Origin: Notamacropus eugenii
Taxonomy: Eukaryota > Chordata > Mammalia > Diprotodontia > Macropodidae
Assembly: GCF_028372415.1 (NCBI RefSeq)
Contig: NC_092872.1
Coordinates: forward strand, 280,057,206-280,121,205
DNA length: 64,000 nucleotides
Reading direction: 5' to 3'
Position 1 is the stretch's first letter. Each line of letters begins with the position of its first letter. The position numbers and the translations under genes are program-made. Below are positions 56,860 to 64,000 of this stretch, piece after piece. The notes beneath the pieces are model-generated. The model made no database searches. It worked only from the letters and a program-made list of their open reading frames with translations, and was not told the origin of the DNA.

Positions 56860-57060
56860 AGTCTCCTGGAATGAAATGGAAAGAATGCAGCATTTGAAGG
56901 GGAGGTGGGGTGGCTTGAAATCTGACCATTACCATACTAGCTGTGTGGTCTTGAATCAATCATTTCCCCTTGTTGGACCTCACCCTCCTCATTTATGAGA
57001 CAAGGGTTTGAACAAAATGATCTTTAAGCTCCTATGGAGCCTCCTTGTTCAGTCCCCACC
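56860..57060 (+). repeat. MIR-type SINE
   Basis: 'catactagctgtgtggtctt', 'gaatcaatcatttccccttg' and 'caaaatgatctttaagctcc' give a diverged MIR. Confidence 0.5.
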
Positions 57061-57489
57061 CTTTTTTTGAACCTTACCAACAGCGTGCTGGACATCTCCA
57101 GCTGGATGACCCATGGACATCACAAACTCAACATGACTAAAGCATAACTGATTTCATTGCCCTCCCTAGGACAAGTCTCCAGGGTCCTAGAATGTCTATG
57201 CTAACATTCCATTCCAGTTTAGTCATTTTTTCCTGAATGGAACCTGTTGTCTGATAAGAGCCCAGAAGGACCTCATAATAATGTATATTCATGGTTGTAG
57301 ATCAGTAGGTGGAACCAGGTGTAATAAAGTGGCTATACCCTGCCCTGGTGCTGAACCACTCCTAGTCTGGTTCCACTTCCTGGGGTTCTAAACAGCTGCA
57401 ATTATCATGGAATTTTAGGATTTACATTTGGTAAAGAGAATCTTAAAGGTCGCTTGGGTTACCTCACCTCCAACTTGACCATGAAAATA

Positions 57490-57880
57490 AAGACCATCCA
57501 CTGGGAGCTCCCTCTTCTCCCTATTCGCCTCTCAGTCCCCTCCACTGTCATTCCTCACTCTCCCCTCCTTTGCTTAAGTTTCTCAAAAAGAGTTGGCCCT
57601 TTTCCTTGCCAAGACACCTACATTCTGACTCTTCCCCTCTCCATATTCCCTCTCTCTCATCTTCATTCTCTTCTTATCCTCCTTTGTCACTTATACACAA
57701 GCCCTGCCTCTGGTCTCTCTCCTCCTTAAAAATGTATTCACCAGACCCTACCATTTCTTCAACTTATTGTCCTACATCTTTTTTCCCTTCCCCAGCCAAC
57801 TACCAGAAAAGATATTCATCACCTTCATTTCCTCACCCCACTACTTATTTCTCAATTCAAGAATCTTGAATTCATCCTGG
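57490..57880 (+). repeat. Pyrimidine-rich, L2-like fragment
   Basis: The C/T-rich text ('gacacctacattctgactct', 'caccagaccctaccatttct') resembles part of an old LINE, but assignment is weak. The open frames over it are low complexity. Confidence 0.35.
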
Positions 57881-57888
57881 AGAAGGGA

Positions 57889-57890
<2 letters not shown>

Positions 57891-57960
<70 letters not shown>
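57891..57960. repeat. (GT)35 microsatellite
   Basis: Seventy uninterrupted bases of GT; in the LIPK transcript this is a CA repeat in intron 4. Confidence 0.98.
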
Positions 57961-57963
<3 letters not shown>

Positions 57964-58164
57964 AGTGACCTCATCATTCAACCAAAAGTCTCTTTCTAGG
58001 GCTATGACTGATCCCTTAACCAATAAAGCCTTTGCTAACTCTTCATCCTTCAAAGTGTTTTGTTGTAGAGACTGTGACTCCCAGATACTAATAGGGAGAA
58101 TCTGGAATGAAAAAAGGAGAGTAACCATTTCATTTTTTCTGATTTCAGTAAAGGTCCAGAGGAA

Positions 58165-58325
58165 TATAAATAAGAACTGGAAAGGGTCTTAAAGGTCATA
58201 TCATTCAATTTCATGTTTTTATAGGAAAGAAAACTGAGGCTTAGAGAAGGGAAGTGGCTAATCCAAGATCACACATGAGTATCAGAACCTAGGCTCAGAC
58301 CCAGCCTCCAAATCTAGAGTTATTC
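58165..58325 (-). repeat. MIR-type SINE, antisense
   Basis: 'aaagaaaactgaggcttaga' and 'agtatcagaacctaggctca' mark a partial reversed MIR. Confidence 0.6.
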
Positions 58326-58436
58326 CCCAGGACCCCAGATATTTGGGGGACATTCATGGGAAAGGAATGCAACCAGTACATGCCATACTTGAAGGAAACC
58401 AATTGAAAGCCACATTGTGAGTCATTGCCTTGCTAC

Positions 58437-58638
58437 CTGAAAGCCCAGAACTCTTCTGAGTCTGGAGACAAGGACACATGTCTCTGAGACCAGGTGGTCC
58501 CTCGGCTATTCCCCAGCCACACATCGCAACCAGCATCTGCCAGAACGTAGGCCAGGCTGTTTGGGGGCAGGTTGGCAATCCAGTTAAAAGCAGATGCAGA
58601 TAAACCATGTTGTAAATACACAACAGGACGATAGGGAG
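58437..58638 (-). CDS. LIPK: LIPK exon 4 (oxyanion region)
   Basis: Acceptor TTTTGTACAG and donor GTAGCA bound a 202-bp exon: split codon GCT, then [66 protein letters not shown]. It is one codon longer than the 199-bp exon of the LIPF-like copy, at APYRP. LQHG forms part of the oxyanion hole, and DVWLGNSRG is invariant in the family. The common GYDVW is GCDVW here. Confidence 0.95.
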
Positions 58639-58734
58639 CTGTACAAAAGAAGAGAAGCAAAGTCACATGACCAAGATCCAGATCACCTCCAAAGACCCTC
58701 TCCAAACTGATTCCTAACAGTAAAGAAGGGAGAG

Positions 58735-58820
58735 GGATGGAGCAGTGAAGGGGAAAGAGGAAAGAAGAGAGGAAAGGGAAGTAGAGAGAGAAGGAAAGAG
58801 AGGGGGGAGGGAAGGAGGTC
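58735..58820. repeat. Polypurine tract (G/A)
   Basis: About 85 bases are almost only G and A. In the LIPK pre-mRNA it is a long C/U tract about 100-180 bases before the exon 4 acceptor. Confidence 0.9.
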
Positions 58821-58999
58821 TTGACTCAAGGCCTTTTAGGATCTCGGTTTTTTCATCCAGTATGTTAGTACTCTTACTGCCAAACTTGTGTTATTTGTGC
58901 CTTCATCCAAGTTATTAATATACTTAGCACTGGGCCCAGCAAACATCCCTAAGGAACTCCAGTATAGACCTCCCACCAAATACTTCCTTCTACTCTTAC

Positions 59000-59114
59000 C
59001 TGTTCCTAAACATTCTTTCCCATGAGGAATCCTGTAAAGGCCCAGAATATAACCATCTTTAGTCACAATGTCATATTGTTCATTGGGGTAGCCCCAGTAA
59101 GACATGATCTGGCT
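59000..59114 (-). CDS. LIPK: LIPK exon 3
   Basis: Acceptor TTTCACACAG and donor GTAAGAG bound a 115-bp exon: [38 protein letters not shown] plus one base. Human LIPK has [32 protein letters not shown], so [14 protein letters not shown] supports LIPK over LIPF. With the end of exon 2 it creates an N-glycosylation sequon (NLS), as in relatives (NIS). Confidence 0.95.
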
Positions 59115-59189
59115 CTGTGTGAAAAGAAGACACATTTTTATTGGTCTTGCAGAGTGTTTAAACCTAGTTCAACCCGTGGGTGCATGTCA

Positions 59190-59460
59190 ATGTTCCTGTG
59201 GAGGCACAGTGGATAGAGCATTGGGCCTGGAATTAGGAAGACTCATTTTCCTGAGTTCAAATCTAGACCCCTTTACTTACTGGCTGTGGGACTCTGAGCA
59301 AGTCACTTAAACCAGTTTGCCTCAGATTCCATATTAGTAAAATGAGTTGAAAAAGGAAATGGCAAACTGCTCCGGAATCTTTGCCAAGAAAACCCCAAAT
59401 GGAATCATTAAGACTTAGATACAACTGAAACAATTCAACAACAACATAGATGAGTAATCT
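59190..59460 (+). repeat. tRNA-derived SINE, near full length
   Basis: 'gaggcacagtggatagagca', 'cctgagttcaaatctagacc', 'ttgaaaaaggaaatggcaaa' and 'ccaagaaaaccccaaatgga' represent head to 3' end; it lies in LIPK intron 2. Confidence 0.9.
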
Positions 59461-59711
59461 GACGGTCCATGATGGCTTGTCCAAGGTCACAGAGGTCACT
59501 GATAAATGTCAGATCTAGGGTAAAATAATGCCATAAGAACAATGTCATTTCCTACTGAGCTGAAATTCTAATCTTTCACAGTTATGGTGGTATTTAGGGA
59601 TTCATGTAGTGAGCAGCCAATTGTGGAGCCCTCCCTGGGAAAAGACATTGTCTTCACAGAAGCCCAGGTGCTATGCAGCCTAATGACCATTCCCCAAATA
59701 ACATGGCTTAC

Positions 59712-59830
59712 AAGATTCATAGTAGCTTCTGGATTCTTGGGGATTCTGTTTTTCAAGCTGTAACCATTTTGTGTTCCAATAATGAGCATCCAACAGGCAA
59801 TGACTGGAAGGCTCCACATTTTCAATATGC
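59712..59830 (-). CDS. LIPK: LIPK exon 2 (start codon, signal peptide)
   Basis: After the acceptor TTTATTTCAG and eleven untranslated bases, ATG at 59819-59817 opens MWSLPVIACWMLIIGTQNGY, SLKNRIPKNPEATMNL, ending in a GTAAGC donor. The start is chosen because MW...ACWML.LG..GY equals the human LIPK N-terminus and because it gives a normal signal peptide (hydrophobic LPVIACWMLIIG). The exon's upstream part is 5'UTR spliced to a non-coding exon not identified here. Confidence 0.93.
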
Positions 59831-60094
59831 CTGAAATAAAAGCAGAGGATGAACGATCCTGTGGAAACCAAAAGGCTTTTTTCCAAAATGGAGTCAACAA
59901 CAGTTGCTGCTGTTGGGGCTCAAAGCCATGGGGATGTGGATGAATAACTCCTGTCTTGAGCTAAGATGGAGTGAATATGGGTGGAATTAAAACTTAGATG
60001 TTACAAAGATTTTTTTAAAGTAGAGAATTAAAAATGATGAAAAAAGGCCTACAACTGATTTGGCTTCATCATTAAATCTATGAGACATACATGT

Positions 60095-60132
60095 TTTAAA
60101 CACACAAACGCACACACGCACACACACACCCC
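60095..60132. repeat. (CA)n imperfect microsatellite
   Basis: 'acacacaaacgcacacacgc' and following CA units. Confidence 0.85.
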
Positions 60133-60154
60133 TCAGAATGTCCATCCTGTAGCA

Positions 60155-60335
60155 CCATCATTAGATTGAAAGGCCTGGACTAGGAGTGAGTAAAACCTGG
60201 GCTCAAATCCTGCTTCAGATACTTGCCAGCTCAGTAAATTTGGGCAGTCCATTCAATATCTTTCCTCACTTATTAAATAAGGTTGATCCAGGTGGCCTCT
60301 AAGGCCCTTTGAGATTAGTCTAGACAAAGCAGGGT
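60155..60335 (+). repeat. tRNA/MIR-type SINE
   Basis: 'gactaggagtgagtaaaacc', 'tgggctcaaatcctgcttca' and 'gcctctaaggccctttgaga' are visible, upstream of LIPK exon 2. Confidence 0.6.
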
Positions 60336-60454
60336 GCCTGTGGGAAGTCTCCATGCTGCCAAGACCTAGGGAGTCTCTCTTTCCCCTGCTCTTTAGGCTT
60401 ACAGGTAGAAAGCCAGGGGAGCTGACTATTGGAAGGGGCTTGTCTGTGGGGGTG

Positions 60455-60515
60455 TTTATTGATTGTTAATAATAATATTGATAATAATAATAATATTGAT
60501 CATTAATAATAATAA
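60455..60515. repeat. (AAT)n imperfect microsatellite
   Basis: Repeated AAT/ATT units with short interruptions, partly self-complementary. Confidence 0.9.
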
Positions 60516-60699
60516 CCTCACAGATAAATGCCTATACACTAAAGTTGCTATTTATAACTCAGCTGCACCCAGTTTGGTTCCATATCTGCTGAGGCTTATC
60601 TCAAATATATGGAAAGATCTAGCTTGATGGATCATTGAGTCTAAGAAAGTCATCTGGAAAACAGGCTGTTAGAGCTAAAACTGGGGCTTTCCTGTTTGT

Positions 60700-60925
60700 G
60701 ATGGATTGTGCCATACCAAGTGTGTGACTTTCAGCAAATCACTTCTCCGGGCTAACCCTTAGTTTCTTCATCAAACCTTTGCTCAAAGAATGTCTTCTGC
60801 ATAAACGAAATTCCTAGTGCTTAGCCTGGGGCCTGGCACATAGTAGATACTTAATAAATACAAATTTATTGATTTACTGACTGACTTGACATCTTAGGGA
60901 CTAAGGCCCTTTCCAATTCCTATGA
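60700..60925 (+). repeat. MIR-type SINE
   Basis: 'tgtgtgactttcagcaaatc', 'gcttagcctggggcctggca' and 'agatacttaataaatacaaa' mark middle and tail. Confidence 0.6.
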
Positions 60926-61069
60926 TCCTAGACAAAAATCCATGGCTTCTAAACTGGGAAAACTTTTATAATGCAATCCCCATCCCAGCCCTCTGCCAAT
61001 TGCCTATGTGGGGAGCAGAGGGTCTTATTGAGGTTTGTAAAAGGCCCCCAGGAATAGCCCAGAGTCTGT

Positions 61070-61285
61070 ACTAACCATTGCTGGAAACACATCTCTGGGA
61101 TGGGAGTGGAAAGAAAGAAAAGGAATTTACATGATGATTTTGTTGTATATGTGAAAGAAATAACAAGTTGGGCATAGTAAGTTTGCAGTTTCATATGCAA
61201 CCTTCTTTTTTATTGTACTATGTTAGGAAATTTTTGTTTTATTCCATTAATTAAAAATAAATTTTAAAAATAAAAGTTAACACAT
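61070..61285 (+). mobile_element. L1 LINE 3'UTR fragment
   Basis: 'gtttgcagtttcatatgcaa', 'ttgtactatgttaggaaatt' and 'ccattaattaaaaataaatt' match the end of the copy at 19140-19545 and finish in an A-rich tail. Confidence 0.65.
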
Positions 61286-61439
61286 AGATGGACTACACCT
61301 ATGTTCTATCTATCTGTTTTCCTGGGCCTGCACTTGGAGTAGGGGTTGGGGGTCAATAACAAAGACGATATTTTCAGCTTAAGAGAAGGGAACACTTCCA
61401 AGTAATTTGAGCTTAGCACAATGTAAGAACTTAATAAAT

Positions 61440-61605
61440 CCCTTTTCCTACACCACCAAGTGGAATAGACTGCTCTCTGGAGGTCTCCAAAGGGAGGTTG
61501 GATGCCCATCTGTTAACGAGGAGGGGCTTCTGGGTCAGGTGTGGGTTGGATTTGAGAGCCCTTGACCTCCAGTTCATCTCTGAAAGGATCTGCTTCTGTA
61601 GCAGT
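61440..61605 (+). repeat. L3/CR1-like LINE 3' end
   Basis: 'tggaatagactgctctctgg', 'aggtctccaaagggaggttg' and 'ttctgggtcaggtgtgggtt' follow the CR1/L3 tail. Confidence 0.65.
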
Positions 61606-61884
61606 CTTTGGCTAGATCTGCACAGTTCAAACTGAGGGGGAGAGGCAAAACCTTTATATGAGAGAAAGGCTGTCTAATGCTTAAAACCCAGTCCAAGAAC
61701 TTAGCACCCAAATTAGTCCTGAATGGTCTGACTGAAATACTCCATGGAACACTCATTCCCAAACAAAGACTAGAGATCTATCAATGGATTAAATTTTAGA
61801 GCTGGAACCGAGTTTGTAGATCTTTGAGCTCAAGCTCTTTATTTCACAGAAAAATGTAACTCTATCATCCTGAACTTGGCCTAC

Positions 61885-62130
61885 TATTGGTACAAATAAT
61901 AATAGCATACACTTATATGGGGTTTTAATGTCCTCAAAATACTTTATACATTATATTTGATCCTCTCAACAACCCTGAAAGATAGGCACTCTTGTTACCC
62001 CCATTTTACAGATAAAGAAACTGAGACTGAGAGCTGTTAAGTGACTTGCTCAGCGTAATACAGTTAGGTGTCTAGGGTAGAATTTGAATTCTACCAATTT
62101 GAATCGAATGTTCTATCCACTAAGCCATGC
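61885..62130 (-). repeat. MIR-type SINE, antisense
   Basis: 'catacacttatatggggttt', 'acccccattttacagataaa' and 'aagtgacttgctcagcgtaa' in order. Confidence 0.8.
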
Positions 62131-62619
62131 TGTCTCCCAGAAGACTTCCAGTCTAGTTCTGGCTTTTCCAGTTGGAGACTCTATGACCTTGAAAAAGTTA
62201 CTTTTGTCTCTGTCTCAATACTCCTACTTCTTAGAAGGGAATAAGAGTCCTTACTCTATCCACTTCATAGGGCTTTGATGAGGTTCAGAGTTGCTTCTGC
62301 ATGAAATGAGAATACTGAGGCTCAAAAAGGGTCATGAAATTGGCCAAGTTCATGGAATTATTAAGTATTACCTGAGCAAAATTATAAAGTTTGTCTGAAA
62401 GTTTTCCAAGGATAGGTGTTGTCCAAAGGAAATGAAGTTGGATTTGAAACCAGAGGATCTGTGTTTGAATCTTACTTCTGATGCTAATGATCTATATGAA
62501 TTCATATTCTCTTTTGCCAAGTTCTATTAATTCTATTTCTTGCATTCACCTCCATTTCTCCTCTGGCTTTGAGTCAGCTAAGGAGGTGAATGCAAGAGAT
62601 ATTAGGAAGATCTTTCCAA

Positions 62620-62850
62620 GTTACTGGATGGACAATTGATAGGACATTGGTTTTGGAATAAGGAAGTCCTGAGTTCAAATCTGATCTCAAGTAATTCTTA
62701 GCTATGTGATGCTGGGCAACCAACTTAACCTTGTCTGTTTCACTTTCTTCACTTGGGATAATAATAGTATCTTCTTCACAGGGTTGTGAGGATCAGATGA
62801 AATTATATTTGTAAAGTTCCTGGCACATAATAGGCATTTAATAAATGCTT
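62620..62850 (+). repeat. tRNA/MIR-type SINE
   Basis: 'cctgagttcaaatctgatct', 'agctatgtgatgctgggcaa', 'gggttgtgaggatcagatga' and 'aggcatttaataaatgcttt' represent a full-length copy. Confidence 0.85.
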
Positions 62851-62869
62851 TTTTCCTCCCTCTTTTCTA

Positions 62870-63055
62870 TTTTATTTCTCCTACAGGTCCCTTCTCTCCA
62901 CTCACACATCTTCACCATAAGGCCCATGTCATCTCTTAATTCAATTATTTTAATAGCCTCTCAGTTGATCTCCCTGCCCACAGTTTCTCTCCACTACAAT
63001 CTAACCTCCACTCAGATGGCAGTGATCTTTCTAAAGCAAAAGTCTGACTAAGTCT
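62870..63055 (+). repeat. L2 LINE fragment
   Basis: 'tctccctgcccacagtttct', 'ctcagatggcagtgatcttt' and 'ctaaagcaaaagtctgacta' match L2 text. Confidence 0.6.
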
Positions 63056-64000
63056 CAGAGGAAAATGGGAATTTGTCTCAGACCCTAAGATAATTCCTGA
63101 AAGAGCTCAAAAAGATGAAAAAAAAACAATTAGAGGTAGTGGAGAAATTGAGAAAAGAAATGAGAATAATGCAATAAAATTATGAAATAAGACTCAACAG
63201 CTAGGTAAAAGAGGTACAGAAATGCTGAAGAAAACACCACTTTAAAAAAAAAACAGAATAGACCAAATTGTAAAAAAAGAGGCACAAAGATCTATTGAAG
63301 AGAAGAACTCCTTAAAAAGCAGAATTAGCCAAATGTAAAAAGATGTACAAAAATTCAGTAAATAGAAAAACTCCTTAAAAACAGAAATGGACAATGGGAA
63401 AAGGAAGTATAAATGTTTACTGAAGAAAATAATTCCTTAAAAATTAGAATTGGGCAGGTGGAAGCTAATGACTCCATGGGACATCTAGAAACAGTAAAAT
63501 AAACTCAACACAATGAAGCGAATAGAAGAAAATGTGAAATACCACTGGAAAAGCAACTGACCTAGAAAACAGATCCAGGAGAAGTAATTTAAGAATTTTT
63601 GGATACCTGAAAGCCATGATAAAAAAAATGTCTAGATGTCATCTTTCAAGAAATCATCAAGGGAACTGCCCTGATACCCTAGAACCAGAGAGTAAAATAG
63701 AAATAGAAAGAATCCATCATTCACTTCCTGAATGAGATCCCCAAAATGAAAATTCCCAAGAATACAATAGCCAAATTCCAGAGCTCCCAGGTTAAGAAAA
63801 AAATATTGGAAGCAGCCAGAAGTAAACAAATATCATGGATCCACAGTCAAGATCAAACAAGATTTAGCAAGCTTCTACATTAAAGGACAGGGCGGGGAAT
63901 GGAGAGAGGTGGTAGAAAGATTATATTCTGGAGGTCAAAGGAGCTAGCATTACAACCAAGAATCACCTATTCAGCAAAACTCAGTATAATCCTTCAGGGG
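63056..64000 (+). mobile_element. L1 LINE ORF1 remnant (copy d), runs past window end
   Basis: The sequence follows ORF1 of copies a and c: 'gagaaaagaaatgagaataa', 'agcagaattagccaaatgta', 'cagatccaggagaagtaatt', 'cacagtcaagatcaaacaag', 'accaagaatcacctattcag'. It has many stops and small indels and no usable frame. It appears older than copy c, and ORF2, if any, would lie outside the window. Confidence 0.8.

Larger units (their letters stand above)
35485..59830 (-). other. LIPK: LIPK gene, complete coding region in nine exons
   Basis: Coding exons, in transcript order: 59819-59712, 59114-59000, 58638-58437, 55080-54971, 51861-51725, 41686-41540, 39634-39563, 37546-37475, 35724-35485. Their lengths (108, 115, 202, 110, 137, 147, 72, 72, 240) sum to 1203 nt, 400 codons plus stop, with open frame and GT-AG ends at every junction; human LIPK has 399 residues. 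The signal peptide, LQHG, GHSQG nucleophile, catalytic Asp and His are all present. Resemblance to LIPK rather than LIPF rests on [33 protein letters not shown] and LQAFDW. Human LIPK is a secreted acid lipase expressed in differentiating epidermis. The upstream non-coding exon and promoter were not identified. It lies on the strand opposite to the other two lipase loci in the window. Intron 6 is 10 kb and holds the RTE inverted repeat. Confidence 0.88.

Noticed and set aside
57767-58192. A 141-codon open frame and its antisense
   Set aside because: Half of it is the (GT)35 microsatellite translated as Cys-Val or His-Thr.

Overview
This is nuclear DNA of a marsupial. No prokaryotic gene layout, operon or CRISPR array is visible. 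The only host genes are members of the acid lipase family (gastric/lysosomal type), split into short exons with GT-AG introns. The repeats point to a metatherian: L1 copies with marsupial-type 5' and 3' ends, RTE-clade LINEs with tail-sharing SINEs, many tRNA-derived/MIR-type SINEs, L2 and L3/CR1 tails, and a Tigger1-like DNA transposon. The species cannot be fixed from the window alone.

Layout. (1) About 1-5500, + strand: the 3' end of a lipase gene or pseudogene that starts before the window. It has a degenerate exon 9 and two diverged copies of the last exon (10a and 10b) separated by an L1 fragment. (2) About 5700-20800: repeat-dominated intergenic DNA, with an L1 3' end followed at once by an L1 5'UTR/ORF1 piece, SINEs and AT-rich microsatellites. 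(3) About 20957-31960, + strand: a LIPF-like pseudogene with exons 2, 3, 4, 5, 8, 9 and 10 recognisable. It has two in-frame stops, lost splice sites and a changed nucleophile elbow (GHSQD); exons 6 and 7 were not found. (4) 35485-59830, - strand: a complete, apparently intact LIPK gene. Coding exons 2-10 give 1203 nt, or 400 residues plus stop, with Ser, Asp and His of the catalytic triad present and every splice site canonical. It lies tail-to-tail with the LIPF-like pseudogene. (5) About 59900-64000: intergenic repeats ending in another L1 ORF1 remnant.

LIPK is the only gene I regard as likely functional. By family knowledge it is a secreted acid lipase; human LIPK is expressed in differentiating epidermis. 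Its neighbours look like decayed relatives from the same cluster, which in human is LIPJ-LIPF-LIPK-LIPN-LIPM, all on one strand. Here LIPK is inverted relative to its lipase neighbours.

The most unusual structure is in LIPK intron 6. Two RTE LINE copies in opposite orientation share a 605-bp segment (44458-45062 and 47851-48455) that I read as 100% identical, including shared disabling stops, while homologous sequence just outside is clearly diverged. Recent gene conversion or an assembly artefact are the two explanations to separate. Other points of interest are the duplicated terminal exon, four or five L1 copies carrying ORF1 but no visible ORF2 (half-L1-like), and a four-copy ancient repeat family I could not name.
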